This document shows, piece by piece, positions 6,758-18,460 of a DNA stretch of 33,156 nt. Below the pieces are notes generated by a model that saw only the letters and a program-made list of their open reading frames with translations, searched no databases and was not told where the DNA came from. Source of the stretch: an uncultured Acetobacteraceae bacterium. GTDB taxonomy: Bacteria > Pseudomonadota > Alphaproteobacteria > Acetobacterales > Acetobacteraceae. The stretch is taken from contig CAIXEA010000119.1 in NCBI GenBank assembly GCA_903918315.1, positions 1 to 33,156 of the forward strand, given 5' to 3'. Made by a program: the position numbers and the translations under genes. Within the stretch, counting starts at the first letter, position 1. The number at the start of each line of letters is the position of its first letter.

Positions 6758-7318
6758 TTATTTCACGTCGGCGGCGACGCGCATGTGCACGATCCGATCC
6801 GGACCGGACACGATGCCGTTCGATCCGCCGCCGCGCTTGATCTTGTCCACGTATTCCATGCCCGCGGTCACCTGGCCCCAGATGGTATACTGGCCATCCA
6901 GGCTCGAAGCCGGGGCGAACATGATGTAGAACTGGCTGTTGGCGCTGTTCGGGTTCGACGTGCGCGCCGCGCCCACGGTGCCGCGCAGGAAGTGGCGCTT
7001 GTTGGTGAACTCAGCCGGCAGATCGGGCATGTCGCTGCCGCCGGAGCCGGACCCGGTGGGGTCGCCGCCCTGCGCCATGAAGCCCTCGATCACGCGATGG
7101 AACGGGGTGTTGTCGTAAAAGCCCTTGCGGGCGAGGATCTTGATCCGCTCCACATGCCTGGGGGCGAGGTCGGGGAAGAGCTGGATCACCACCCGGCCGT
7201 CCTTCAGGTCCAGGTAGAGGGTGTTTTCCAGATCAGCGGTCTGGGCCCAGGCGGTGGCCGAGGCGGAGGCAATCGCGGCGGCGGCGGCCAGCCCGGTCAT
7301 CAGGGTTCGGCGATGCAT
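6758..7318 (-). CDS. ppiA: periplasmic cyclophilin-type peptidyl-prolyl isomerase
   Basis: The 186-residue protein starts MHRRTLMTGLAAAAAIAS and then SATAWA-Q. This is a clear signal peptide with a likely cleavage after Ala25, so the enzyme should act in the periplasm. The mature part has the cyclophilin signature TPFHRVIEGFMAQGGDPTGS, then NPNSANSQFYIMFAPA and LDGQYTIWGQV. An AGGAG ribosome site precedes the ATG by about 6 bases. There is an 87-base gap from coaD, so it may have its own promoter or be read from the gyrA-coaD transcript. Confidence 0.94.
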   Translation of the reverse strand: MHRRTLMTGLAAAAAIASASATAWAQTADLENTLYLDLKDGRVVIQLFPDLAPRHVERIKILARKGFYDNTPFHRVIEGFMAQGGDPTGSGSGGSDMPDLPAEFTNKRHFLRGTVGAARTSNPNSANSQFYIMFAPASSLDGQYTIWGQVTAGMEYVDKIKRGGGSNGIVSGPDRIVHMRVAADVK

Positions 7319-7405
7319 GGAATACTCCTGCGGGAAGCGGGGTTAGAGCGTGATCGTTTGAAGGGGCACGAGCCAACACCGTAAGTCACGTTACAAAACG
7401 GTGGG

Positions 7406-7919
7406 CTAGCCGCGGATACGCTTCATCACCGCGTCATAGATGCGCGGCGGCACGAAGGTCGTGATATCACCGCCCAGCATCGCGACTTCCTTGACCAGGC
7501 GGGAGGCGATGAACTGATGCGTCTCACTCGCCATCAGGAACACCGTCTCGATATCCGGGGCCATGCGGTAGTTCATGCCGGCCATCTGGAATTCGTAATC
7601 GAAGTCCGAGACCGCGCGCAGGCCGCGCACGATCATGCTCGCGCCCACCGAGCGGGCGAAATCGATCAGCAGCGATTTGAAGGGCACGACCTCGATCACC
7701 ATGCCGTTTCTGTCGGCGATGGCGTTGATTTCCGCGGTCACGAGTTCCACCCGCTCTTCGAGGGAGAACAACGGGCCCTTGCCGGTGTTGATGGCCACGC
7801 CGACGACCAGCTTATCCAGCAGGCGGGCGGCGCGGGCGATCACGTCCAGATGCCCGTTGGTCACGGGATCGAAGGTGCCGGGATAAATACCGATGCGGCG
7901 GGGGTTGCCGTGGGACGTC

Positions 7920-7927
<8 letters not shown>
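7406..7927 (-). CDS. coaD: phosphopantetheine adenylyltransferase
   Basis: The enzyme joins ATP and 4'-phosphopantetheine to form dephospho-CoA in coenzyme A synthesis. At 173 residues it has the usual length. The nucleotidyltransferase start is [20 protein letters not shown], including the TNGH motif. Middle blocks are [18 protein letters not shown] and [16 protein letters not shown], and [10 protein letters not shown] lies near the end. The ATG lies inside the last codons of gyrA (8-base overlap), so expression is probably coupled to gyrase. Some alphaproteobacteria show this gyrA-coaD-ppi order, which supports a core location. Confidence 0.96.
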
Positions 7928-10694
<2,767 letters not shown>

Positions 10695-10832
10695 ACTGGG
10701 CTCGTTTTCTCGGTTGCGGCAGGCGTGTGAAGGGCGGCTTGATAGGCTGATTCGAGCAGGAAGGCGAGGGGGGGTGATCGGCCTGCGCCATCGCCCTTGA
10801 CGGAACCGCCCCCTTGGCGATTGCATGCCGCC

Positions 10833-11024
10833 ATGACCGCCCCAGCCGAACCGCCAATCCAACCGCCCGCCAGGCCCACCCCCAAAACCCCCCGCGAGGT
10901 CCGGATGGAGCGGGAAGCCGCCGCCTTGCGCGCCAATCTGCGCAAGCGCAAGGACCAGGCCCGCACCCGGGAGGAAGGCGCGTCGTCCGAGGCGGCCGAA
11001 GCAGACCCGGCGGCGGCTCGATGA
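10833..11024 (+). CDS. small basic protein, function unknown
   Basis: The frame encodes 63 residues: a Pro-rich start ([15 protein letters not shown]), then a basic helical stretch ([20 protein letters not shown]) and an acidic tail ([17 protein letters not shown]). The Arg/Ala-rich [13 protein letters not shown] block resembles short conserved hypothetical proteins I associate with alphaproteobacteria, which gives some support for its being real. Its codon use looks like the core genes. It is divergent from gyrA across about 140 bases. I do not know a function; an RNA- or DNA-contacting helix would fit the charge. Confidence 0.5.
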   Translation: MTAPAEPPIQPPARPTPKTPREVRMEREAAALRANLRKRKDQARTREEGASSEAAEADPAAAR

Positions 11025-11191
11025 TCGTCTGATGGGTTTGGTCGGGCAGCGCGCGAGGATGCATAGCCTTTCTCAGGTTTCACGATGCCTTGGCACGGTC
11101 CTTGCCGGTTCCGGGTGCGATTGCAACGCCGAGAGCAAGCCGGAATCGGACCTCTATAAACTGGTCACCACCACCCAGCGGAACGACGCGT

Positions 11192-12373
11192 TCAGGCCGC
11201 TGTCCGGGCCGGCGTGCCCGCTGATGAAGGCATAGCCAGCCCCGGGTCCACCCGCTTCCTGTCCAGCCATCGCGCGTAGCCCAGCAGGATCGCGCAGCCG
11301 GCGGCCAGGAGCACGGGATCGAGCCACCACGCCGCCGGCCAGAGTCTGAAGGCGGCGGTGACGCCCCAGGACAGGAACAGCCCCACACAAAACACCGGCA
11401 GGCTGTTGCGCCCGGCGGCGGCGAGCCAACGCAGCGCCCGCTTGTGCATCCAGGGCGCGTCACGCGGTACGCTGATCGCCACCACCCAGGCCAAAGCGAA
11501 GGCATGCAACACCCGCGGCCCGGCCAGCATATCCTTCCCGATCACCCATTCAGCCTCCGGAACCGGCAGCGCGAAGGGCAGGAACCCGAACCACGACAGG
11601 CGCAGGAGCAAGCCCAGGACCAGCACCGCGATGGCGCCGCGGGTCAGCCAGGGCGAGCGTGGCAAGGCGCGACCGTGCAGCAGCACCCGCCGTCCGAGCC
11701 AGGCGCCGCCGAGGAACAGGATCTGCCAGGCGAAGGGGTTGAAACCACCCTCGTACCGCCCGCCGAAATGCGGCGGCGAAAGCCCGGCCGTCTGGGCGGC
11801 GAGATAGAGCGTCGCGGGCAGCAGCAGCGCCCAGTCGCCGAAGCGTGCTTCCAGCCACGCGAAGAGCGGCAGCACCAGCATGCACCACAGGAACACCGGC
11901 AGGATGTCCATGTAATTGGGCTGGTAGAATGTGCTCAGACCGGCGAGTACCGCCGCGACGGGCTGTGTGAGCATGAACGACCAGCCCAGGCGCTCGGTCT
12001 CTCCGGGCCAGAGGCCGGTGCGTCCGGCGAGGATGGCCATGGCGCCGAACAGCGCGAAGACCAGCATGGCGGTGCGATAGAGTTTCCAGCTCCGCACCAG
12101 CATATCCAGGCTGGCGGCGCGGAAGCCCTGGCGCGCGGATTTCAGGGCGAACACGCTGCCGAGCATCAGCCCGGACAGGAAGACGAACTGCTCCGAGCTA
12201 TCCGACAAGCCCCAGGCGCCATGAATGAGCCAGGCGCCGAACCAGGAGCCGGCGGCGTGGCTGGCGAAGATGGTGAGCTGGAGCCAGCCGCGGATGATAT
12301 CCACCCTTGTGTCGCGCGGTGGCTTCGTGGGGGCGATGGGGGCGATGGGGGCGATGGGGGCGGATCGGGTCAT
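11192..12373 (-). CDS. OpgC-type membrane acyltransferase-like protein
   Basis: The predicted 393-residue protein has about ten hydrophobic segments. Its family start DTRVDIIRGWLQLTIFASH is followed by LSDSSEQFVFLSGLMLG, matching OpgC proteins. Those succinylate osmoregulated periplasmic glucans or related glycans. I choose the ATG at 12373 (MTRSAPIAPIAP), which has GGAG about 5 bases upstream; the ATG at 12391 has none. The N-terminus contains a Pro-Ile-Ala repeat encoded by tandem 9-bp units. No glucan synthase genes (opgGH) lie nearby, so the substrate is not clear. It is divergent from the sdh operon. Confidence 0.82.
   Translation of the reverse strand: MTRSAPIAPIAPIAPTKPPRDTRVDIIRGWLQLTIFASHAAGSWFGAWLIHGAWGLSDSSEQFVFLSGLMLGSVFALKSARQGFRAASLDMLVRSWKLYRTAMLVFALFGAMAILAGRTGLWPGETERLGWSFMLTQPVAAVLAGLSTFYQPNYMDILPVFLWCMLVLPLFAWLEARFGDWALLLPATLYLAAQTAGLSPPHFGGRYEGGFNPFAWQILFLGGAWLGRRVLLHGRALPRSPWLTRGAIAVLVLGLLLRLSWFGFLPFALPVPEAEWVIGKDMLAGPRVLHAFALAWVVAISVPRDAPWMHKRALRWLAAAGRNSLPVFCVGLFLSWGVTAAFRLWPAAWWLDPVLLAAGCAILLGYARWLDRKRVDPGLAMPSSAGTPARTAA
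12329..12364. repeat. short tandem 9-bp repeat, about four units
   Basis: Units of GGGGGCGAT or close variants run in tandem and code for the Pro-Ile-Ala repeat at the start of the OpgC-type protein. As the unit is a multiple of three, copy-number change would alter protein length without shifting the frame. Confidence 0.85.
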
Positions 12374-12476
12374 GCGAGCTCCGGTGCACAAGTCGGCGTT
12401 GAACGTGGGTCTCGCAATGCGGCCATGCGTTACACGGTTTCCGTCCCTGTTCGTGCCACGAAGCCGTGCCCTTGCG

Positions 12477-12505
12477 TTGACCCTTCCCCGATGCGGCGGT
12501 AATCA
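12477..12505 (+). promoter_or_regulatory. likely sigma70-type promoter of the sdh operon
   Basis: TTGACC (12477-12482) is followed after 17 bases by TAATCA (12500-12505). Both are close to the -35 and -10 consensus with ideal spacing. Transcription would begin near 12512, about 54 bases before the sdhC GTG. No other candidate of this quality lies in the gap. Confidence 0.5.
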
Positions 12506-12519
12506 CGGCGTCTTATGGA

Positions 12520-12548
12520 GGCCCTAAGCGAATCCTCAAGGGCTTTTT
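12520..12548 (+). promoter_or_regulatory. possible leader hairpin with U-tract in front of sdhC
   Basis: GCCCT (12521-12525) can pair with AGGGC (12539-12543), directly followed by five T. The 5-6 bp stem with a 13-base loop is weak, but in the transcribed leader it resembles an attenuator. It may be chance. Confidence 0.25.
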
Positions 12549-12565
12549 CAGAATTGGAGCGATCC

Positions 12566-12997
12566 GTGAGAGACGTACGCGACGCGCTGATGGTGGCGCG
12601 CAACTCGGATGGCAAGCTGGTCCGCCGGCCTTTGTCACCCCATCTGCAGGTCCATCGCTGGCCGATCAGCATGGCTTTGTCGATCTGCCATCGTATCTCG
12701 GGTGTGGCCCTGGGTGTTGGCACGTTGTTGTTGACCTGGTGGCTCGCTGCCGCGGCGACGTCGAGCGAGGGCTTCGCCCATGCGCAGGCGTTCATCGGCA
12801 GCCCGTTTGGCCTGTTGCTGCTATTTGGCTGGTCGCTGGCGCTGATTTTCCATTTTTTCAGCGGGTTGCGCCATCTTTGGATGGATTCCGGGCGCGGTTT
12901 CGAACCGGGGGCCTATGACCGCTCCGGCTGGGCCGTGATCGGTGCCACCGTCGCTTTGACCGTGCTGGTCTGGGCGATCGGGCTGTTGGGGAGCTAG
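12566..12997 (+). CDS. sdhC: succinate dehydrogenase cytochrome b556 subunit
   Basis: SdhC is a membrane anchor of complex II and shares the heme b and quinone site with SdhD. I choose the GTG at 12566, which has GGAG 6 bases upstream and yields MRDVRDALMVARNSDGKLV (143 aa), close to alphaproteobacterial SdhC starts. An in-frame ATG at 12515 would add an unusual 17-residue lead. RPLSPHLQVHRWPISMALS, the SICHRISG motif and FHFFSGLRHLWMD with the heme-ligand His are present, along with three membrane helices. The gene heads the operon sdhC-sdhD-sdhA-(vapD)-sdhB, with small gaps between the genes. Confidence 0.95.
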   Translation: MRDVRDALMVARNSDGKLVRRPLSPHLQVHRWPISMALSICHRISGVALGVGTLLLTWWLAAAATSSEGFAHAQAFIGSPFGLLLLFGWSLALIFHFFSGLRHLWMDSGRGFEPGAYDRSGWAVIGATVALTVLVWAIGLLGS

Positions 12998-13006
12998 GAA
13001 CAGGAC

Positions 13007-13411
13007 ATGGCACAGTCTCCACACACGCCGCATGTCGATATCATGCGCTCCCCCCTCGGGCGGGCGCGTGGGCTTGGGTCCGCGCGGGCCGGTTCCGCGC
13101 ATTGGTGGGCGCAGCGCCTGACCGCCATCGCGCTGGTGCCGCTGACCCTGTGGTTCATCGATGTGGTGATCCACATGAAGGGCGCCGAGCAGACCGAGGT
13201 CATCCTGTGGCTGTCCTCGCCGCTGTCGCTGGTGCTGATGCTGGCGCTGATCATCGCGACCTTCCACCATCTGCAGCTCGGCTTGCAGGTGGTGATCGAA
13301 GATTACGTGCCGGACCATGCGAAGAAGCTGATCTCCATTCTGGCTATCAAGGCTGTCTGTGTGATCCTGGCGCTGATCTGCATCGTATCCGTCCTGAAGC
13401 TCGGCCTGTGA
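13007..13411 (+). CDS. sdhD: succinate dehydrogenase membrane anchor subunit
   Basis: The 134-residue SdhD is the second membrane anchor of complex II. It starts [20 protein letters not shown] and carries [18 protein letters not shown], the usual first helix. The motif [18 protein letters not shown] has the conserved His ligands and the ED(Y/F) end that binds heme and quinone in this family. Three hydrophobic helices are visible. The start is 9 bases after the sdhC stop, and a GGAAC-like ribosome site sits in that gap. Confidence 0.95.
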   Translation: MAQSPHTPHVDIMRSPLGRARGLGSARAGSAHWWAQRLTAIALVPLTLWFIDVVIHMKGAEQTEVILWLSSPLSLVLMLALIIATFHHLQLGLQVVIEDYVPDHAKKLISILAIKAVCVILALICIVSVLKLGL

Positions 13412-13433
13412 CGGGCGGAGGAGAGACCCAAAC

Positions 13434-15245
13434 ATGAACGCGATCTCAAAGCCATCTTATGGCGCTTACAACATCGTCGATCACACCTATGACGTGGTGG
13501 TTGTCGGCGCCGGCGGTTCCGGCCTGCGCGCCACCTTCGGCATGGGCGCGGCCGGCCTGAAAACCGCCTGCATCACCAAGGTGTTCCCCACCCGCAGCCA
13601 CACCGTCGCCGCCCAGGGCGGCGTGGGCGCGGCGCTCGGCAATATGGGGGCTGACGACTGGCGCTGGCACATGTACGACACCGTGAAGGGGTCGGACTGG
13701 CTGGGTGACCAGGATGCCATCGAATATATGTGCCGCGAAGCCATTCCGGCGATCTATGAGCTGGAACATTTCGGCGTGCCGTTCAGCCGGACCGAGGACG
13801 GCAAGATCTACCAGCGCCCCTTCGGCGGCCACATGACCGAATATGGCAAGGAACCCGCGATGCGCGCCTGCGCCGCCGCGGACCGCACCGGCCATGCCAT
13901 CCTGCACACGCTGTATCAGCAAAGCCTGAAGCACGACGCGGAGTTCTTCGTCGAGTATTTCGCCCTTGATCTGATCATGGACAGCGAAGGCGCCTGCCGC
14001 GGCGTGATGGCCTGGAACCTCGAAGACGGCACGCTGCACCGGTTCCGCGCCCAGACCGTGGTGCTGGCGACGGGCGGCTATGGCCGCGCGTTCCTGTCCT
14101 GCACCTCCGCCCATACCTGCACCGGCGATGGCACCGGCATGGTGCTGCGCGCTGGCCTGCCGTGCCAGGACATGGAATTCACCCAGTTCCACCCGACCGG
14201 CATCTTCCCCGCCGGCTGCCTGATCACCGAAGGCGCGCGCGGGGAGGGCGGTTACCTGACCAACAGTGAGGGTGAGCGCTTCATGGAGCGTTACGCCCCG
14301 ACCGCCAAGGATCTGGCCAGTCGTGACGTGGTGTCGCGCTCCATGACCATGGAAATCAATGCCGGGCGCGGCTGCGGTCCGAACAAGGACCACATCATGC
14401 TGCATCTGGAGCATCTGGGCGCGGACCTGCTGAACGAACGCCTGCCGGGCATTTCCGAGACCGCGAAGGTGTTCGCCGGCGTCGAAGTGACCAAGGGCCC
14501 GATCCCGGTGCTGCCGACGGTGCACTACAACATGGGTGGCGTGCCGACGAATGTGCACACCGAAGTGCTGCGCCCGACCAAGGACAACCCGGATGCGGTG
14601 GTGCCCGGCCTGATGGCCGTTGGGGAGGCCGCCTGCGTGTCGGTGCATGGTGCCAATCGCCTGGGAACGAACTCCCTGCTCGACCTCGTGGTGTTCGGCC
14701 GCGCGGCCGCTTTGCGCGCCGCGGCGACGATCAAGCCCGGTGCCAGCCAGCCGGCGCTGCCACCCAAGGCCGGTGAAGCGTCGCTGGACCGCTTCGACAA
14801 GACCCGCCATGCCAAGGGCGGCACCCGCGTCGCCGATCTGCGCGACACCATGCAGCGCGCGATGCAGAACCATGCGGCGGTGTTCCGCGCGTCCAAGACG
14901 CTGGCGGAAGGCGTGGACAAGATCCAGAAGGTCTGGTCGGGCCTCGACGACATGTCGGTGTCGGATCGGTCGCTGGTCTGGAACTCGGATCTGGTGGAAG
15001 CGCTGGAGCTGCAGAACCTCATGGGCAACGCCATGACTTCGATGGTCAGCGCCGAAGCCCGCCACGAGAGCCGGGGCGCGCATGCGCATGACGATTATCC
15101 GGATCGTGATGACGTCAACTGGATGAAGCACACGCTCGCCTGGTGCGGCGATGACGGCGCCACGACGCTGGATTACCGCCCGGTCAAGATGCAGACGCTG
15201 ACCAACGAGGTCTCCGTCTTCCCGCCCAAGACACGCGTTTACTAA
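13434..15245 (+). CDS. sdhA: succinate dehydrogenase flavoprotein subunit
   Basis: SdhA oxidises succinate to fumarate with covalently bound FAD on the cytoplasmic face of complex II. The 603-residue protein opens with a Rossmann segment, [17 protein letters not shown]. It contains the FAD-linking His in [17 protein letters not shown], the active-site stretch [16 protein letters not shown] with GARGEGGYL, and the [20 protein letters not shown] block. It ends in the family [15 protein letters not shown] motif. Nothing is missing. A GGAGGAG ribosome site lies just before the ATG. Downstream, where sdhB normally follows, a vapD gene is inserted. Confidence 0.98.
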   Translation: MNAISKPSYGAYNIVDHTYDVVVVGAGGSGLRATFGMGAAGLKTACITKVFPTRSHTVAAQGGVGAALGNMGADDWRWHMYDTVKGSDWLGDQDAIEYMCREAIPAIYELEHFGVPFSRTEDGKIYQRPFGGHMTEYGKEPAMRACAAADRTGHAILHTLYQQSLKHDAEFFVEYFALDLIMDSEGACRGVMAWNLEDGTLHRFRAQTVVLATGGYGRAFLSCTSAHTCTGDGTGMVLRAGLPCQDMEFTQFHPTGIFPAGCLITEGARGEGGYLTNSEGERFMERYAPTAKDLASRDVVSRSMTMEINAGRGCGPNKDHIMLHLEHLGADLLNERLPGISETAKVFAGVEVTKGPIPVLPTVHYNMGGVPTNVHTEVLRPTKDNPDAVVPGLMAVGEAACVSVHGANRLGTNSLLDLVVFGRAAALRAAATIKPGASQPALPPKAGEASLDRFDKTRHAKGGTRVADLRDTMQRAMQNHAAVFRASKTLAEGVDKIQKVWSGLDDMSVSDRSLVWNSDLVEALELQNLMGNAMTSMVSAEARHESRGAHAHDDYPDRDDVNWMKHTLAWCGDDGATTLDYRPVKMQTLTNEVSVFPPKTRVY

Positions 15246-15266
15246 ATTCAACGGGAGGTGAGACAC

Positions 15267-15650
15267 ATGACGCTTGCACGCAGCACCGCTCTCGCCTCCG
15301 GTCAGGGTTCACGCATCCCGGCAATGGGGCATAACTCAGGACGGCAACCATCCATGTACGCAATTACCTTCGATATGGATACATCGGCGCTCCAGACCAA
15401 TTACCATAACACTTCCTGGCAGAATGCGTACAACGACATTGGCAAAGTACTGCACGCCAATGGCTTTGGTCGCCAACAAGGGAGCGTGTATTTTGGCGAC
15501 GATGGGGTGGATGCAGTCCGTTGCGTGCTGGCTGTGCAGGCGCTGGCTCGGGCTTATGTGTGGTTTTCGCCCTCGGTTCGCGACATTCGGATGCTGCGGA
15601 TCGAGGATAACAATGACTTGATGCCGGCTGTTACAGCCGTCACGGTTTAG
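15267..15650 (+). CDS. vapD: VapD-family protein inserted in the sdh operon
   Basis: Start at 15267 is supported by GGAGGT 7 bases upstream (127 aa). The core from Met30 (MYAITFDMDTSALQTN) continues with AYNDIGKVLHANGFGRQQGS, VYFGDDGVDAV and SPSVRDIRMLRIEDNNDLMP. This is the VapD family, small Cas2-like ferredoxin-fold proteins, some of which are endoribonucleases in persistence or toxin systems. The first 29 residues include PAMGHNSG and lie outside the core; a second start at 15354 would omit them. G+C over 15361-15480 counts to 58 of 120 bases, far below sdhA. No antitoxin (such as VapX) lies beside it. The 21-base and 12-base gaps to sdhA and sdhB imply co-transcription. The insertion looks recent or horizontally acquired. 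Confidence 0.87.
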   Translation: MTLARSTALASGQGSRIPAMGHNSGRQPSMYAITFDMDTSALQTNYHNTSWQNAYNDIGKVLHANGFGRQQGSVYFGDDGVDAVRCVLAVQALARAYVWFSPSVRDIRMLRIEDNNDLMPAVTAVTV

Positions 15651-15662
15651 GATCTTGGGAAC

Positions 15663-16445
15663 ATGGTCGCATTCAACCTCCCTCTGAACAGCCGCGTGGG
15701 TCAGGGTAAAACGTACCCGGCGCCGTCAGGTGCCAGGAACGTGCGGGAATTCAAGATCTACCGCTGGAACCCCGATGACGGGGCCAATCCGCGCACCGAC
15801 ACGTATCAGATCGATCTCGATGCGTGCGGGCCGATGGTGCTGGACGCGCTGATCAAGATCAAGAACGAGGTCGATCCGACCTTGACCTTCCGCCGCTCCT
15901 GCCGCGAAGGCATTTGCGGGTCCTGCGCGATGAATATCGATGGCGGCAACACCCTCGCGTGTTTGAAGCCGATCGAGGATTGCAAGGGCGCGGTGAAGAT
16001 CAGCCCGCTGCCGCATATGCCGGTGGTGAAAGATCTGGTGCCCGATCTGTCGCAGGTCTACGCGCAGTATCGCTCGGTCGAGCCCTGGCTCCAGGCCGAC
16101 AGCCCGGCCCCGCCGGATGGCGAGCGCCGGCAGAGCAAGGAAGAGCGCGCCAAGATCGACGGTCTGTGGGAATGCATCCTGTGCTTCTGCTGCTCGACCT
16201 CCTGTCCATCGTATTGGTGGAATGGCGATCGGTATCTTGGGCCGGCGGTGTTGCTGCAGGCCTATCGCTGGATCGCCGATACCCGTGATGAAGCGACGGG
16301 CCAGCGGCTCGATGCGCTGGAGGATCCGTTCAAGCTGTACCGGTGCCACACGATCATGAACTGCACCGATAGCTGCCCGAAGGGGCTCAACCCGGCGAAG
16401 GCGATCGCCGAGATCAAGAAGCTGATCGTGGAGCGGGCGGGCTAG
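15663..16445 (+). CDS. sdhB: succinate dehydrogenase iron-sulfur subunit
   Basis: SdhB carries three Fe-S clusters between the flavoprotein and the membrane anchors. The 260-residue protein has [20 protein letters not shown] for the [2Fe-2S] cluster. [16 protein letters not shown] and [19 protein letters not shown] supply the cysteines of the [4Fe-4S] and [3Fe-4S] clusters. All ligands are present. It starts [18 protein letters not shown] 12 bases after the vapD stop. The ribosome site there is only fair (AGGA about 10 bases, GGGA 2 bases upstream), so translation of sdhB may now rely partly on coupling with vapD. Confidence 0.97.
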   Translation: MVAFNLPLNSRVGQGKTYPAPSGARNVREFKIYRWNPDDGANPRTDTYQIDLDACGPMVLDALIKIKNEVDPTLTFRRSCREGICGSCAMNIDGGNTLACLKPIEDCKGAVKISPLPHMPVVKDLVPDLSQVYAQYRSVEPWLQADSPAPPDGERRQSKEERAKIDGLWECILCFCCSTSCPSYWWNGDRYLGPAVLLQAYRWIADTRDEATGQRLDALEDPFKLYRCHTIMNCTDSCPKGLNPAKAIAEIKKLIVERAG

Positions 16446-16457
16446 ACCACGACCGGA

Positions 16458-18374
16458 ATGCGCACCAATGGCGCTTTCCGGCCGGATAGCGAGGGCCTTC
16501 GGGCCTTCCTTATCCTGGCGGCGATCTTCTATCACGCTGAGGTGCCCGGTTTTGCATCGGGCTACCTCGCGATCGATGCATTCTATGTCGTCTCCGGATT
16601 CCTGATTACCGGCATCCTGGTGCGCGAGGCTGAGCGCGACGGGCGTATCCAACTGCTGCGCTTCTGGGGTCGGCGGGCCGCCCGGCTGTTGCCGAACGCG
16701 CTTCTCACGCTGGTCGTGACGATGATCTGCATCATGACCCTGGCGCCGGTCCTGACCCGTGAATCCGGTGCCCGGGACATCGCCTCGGCGCTGCTGTATT
16801 TCGCCAATTATCATTTCTCCGCCCGCGCCGTGGACTATTTCGACCAGACGGTGCAGGCGAGTCCGGTGCTGCATTTCTGGTCGCTCAGCCTGGAAGAGCA
16901 GTTCTACGTGGCGTGGCCGGCCTGCCTCGCGCTGGGCCTGGTGTTGTTCAAACGGCTGAGCCGGGCGGCGACACTGGTGTTCCTCGGGCTGATCATCGTG
17001 GCGTCATTCAGCGCCATGATGCACTGGCGCTTCGTGGAGCCGTCGCGGGCCTATTTCGATACGGAATCCCGTGCATGGGATATGGCGGTGGGCGCGGTCG
17101 TCGCGGTGTGGCGGCCCGCGATCGGGCGATTTGGCACCGCGCTTGGATGGGCCGGCCTGACGGCGTTGCTCGGCGGCATCGCGGTGGTTGATACGCTGCC
17201 AATCAATCCGCATGTGGCAACGATTCTGCCGGTGCTGTCGGCCGCGGCCATGCTGTGCGGCGGCGCGGTGTCCCCGGCCTTCGCCGGCAACCGGCTGCTT
17301 AACAATCCCATTATGCAATGGATCGGCGCGCGATCCTACAGTCTGTATCTATGGCATTGGCCGGTGCTGGTTTTCGTGACCCCCTTCACCGGGCCCTGGG
17401 TGGCGTTCGTTGTCATCATCGCCACCGCCGGCCTGGCCTATGCGGTGGTGGAAAATCCGCTGCGCGGCGCATTGCCCGCCCGGGCGGCACCGGCGAAGCT
17501 GGTGGGGTTCGGGATGGCGTCCAGCTTGGCCGTCGCGGCGCTGGTGGTCGCGCTGCCGCCGCTCGATCCGGCCTATGCCTCGGCGCGCGGTGACATCCTG
17601 AAGCGGCTGATCGAGGCGAAGGCCGACGGACCGCGGACAATCGGGCCCGGATGCAAAACGCATGAAGCCGCCGATACCGGACTCTGCGTGTTCGGCAAGC
17701 CGGGGGGCGCGCATCGCGTCGCGGTCTATGGCGATAGCCATGCGGAGCAGTTGTTCGACGGCATCAAGGCCGCGGCAGTGGCGGCGGGGTGGGAATTTCG
17801 GGTCTGGGCGCGCGGCGGATGCTCCCCGATCGAGTTCGAGACCAACGACCTGGCGTGCACGCAATTCCACAGCCACATCCTCGGGGACATGGCTCAGTTC
17901 AAACCGGATCTGATTCTGGTGACCGCGGGCAGCGGGGGCGTGGTGCACCTGCATGACAAGGTGACCGGCAAGGAACTTCCCACGGCGCAGTCGGTGGCGG
18001 TCTGGAAGGCGGGGTTTCGGGCGACCCTCGAGCATCTGTCGGCCATCGCGCCGCGGGTTGTCGTGGTTCGGGATACACCGATCAATACCAAGGCGATGGG
18101 CACCGCGTGCCTGGAGACGCGGGCGCCAGAGACGTGCCTGACCCCCCGGGCGGAGGCGCTGCTGGCCAACCCGCCGGAGGTGGCGGTGGCGCGGACGGTG
18201 CCGGGGATCGCGGTCCTGGACCTGTCAGACCGGTTTTGCGACGCGCGCTTCTGCCCGGCGATGAAGGATGGGCGGATTGTGTTCCGTATGGATAACCATA
18301 TCACGGCGACGGTCTCGCTGGGCCTGGCACCGGATTTTGTGAAGCTGCTCGAAGGCACGGCATCGGGCGGCTGA
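16458..18374 (+). CDS. acyltransferase-3 / SGNH fusion protein (OafA type)
   Basis: The protein (638 aa) has two parts. Residues about 1-370 form the acyltransferase-3 membrane domain with RPDSEGLRAFLILAAIFYHA, then YLAIDAFYVVSGFLITGILV, and several further helices. Residues about 420-630 form a periplasmic SGNH domain with VAVYGDSHAEQLFDG (GDSH at about 425) and DNHITA with Asp612/His614. OafA-type proteins O-acetylate lipopolysaccharide or other surface sugars, with the SGNH part transferring the acyl group. It begins 12 bases after the sdhB stop, so it may be read from the sdh transcript, though functionally unrelated. The sugar substrate cannot be told from the window. Confidence 0.9.
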   Translation: MRTNGAFRPDSEGLRAFLILAAIFYHAEVPGFASGYLAIDAFYVVSGFLITGILVREAERDGRIQLLRFWGRRAARLLPNALLTLVVTMICIMTLAPVLTRESGARDIASALLYFANYHFSARAVDYFDQTVQASPVLHFWSLSLEEQFYVAWPACLALGLVLFKRLSRAATLVFLGLIIVASFSAMMHWRFVEPSRAYFDTESRAWDMAVGAVVAVWRPAIGRFGTALGWAGLTALLGGIAVVDTLPINPHVATILPVLSAAAMLCGGAVSPAFAGNRLLNNPIMQWIGARSYSLYLWHWPVLVFVTPFTGPWVAFVVIIATAGLAYAVVENPLRGALPARAAPAKLVGFGMASSLAVAALVVALPPLDPAYASARGDILKRLIEAKADGPRTIGPGCKTHEAADTGLCVFGKPGGAHRVAVYGDSHAEQLFDGIKAAAVAAGWEFRVWARGGCSPIEFETNDLACTQFHSHILGDMAQFKPDLILVTAGSGGVVHLHDKVTGKELPTAQSVAVWKAGFRATLEHLSAIAPRVVVVRDTPINTKAMGTACLETRAPETCLTPRAEALLANPPEVAVARTVPGIAVLDLSDRFCDARFCPAMKDGRIVFRMDNHITATVSLGLAPDFVKLLEGTASGG

Positions 18375-18460
18375 CGCGCCCGCCTGCGTGGCGCGCGGTG
18401 TCCATTCGTATCGGACCGCGTAAAATCGATCATAACGGCCAGTCACCGCGGAGGAAGACC

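Noticed and set aside
10695-10862. Longer gyrA N-terminus from upstream ATG codons
   Set aside because: The added sequence is Arg/Pro-rich and unlike GyrA starts; the TTG at 10694 fits the family.
11032-11235. Short frame after the small basic ORF
   Set aside because: It overlaps the end of the OpgC-type gene on the other strand and has no support.
12515-12565. Longer sdhC start at the ATG at 12515
   Set aside because: The GTG at 12566 has a better-placed ribosome site and gives the usual SdhC N-terminus.
13446-15266. A 606-codon open frame antisense to sdhA
   Set aside because: Shadow frame of a clearly real gene; no recognisable domain.
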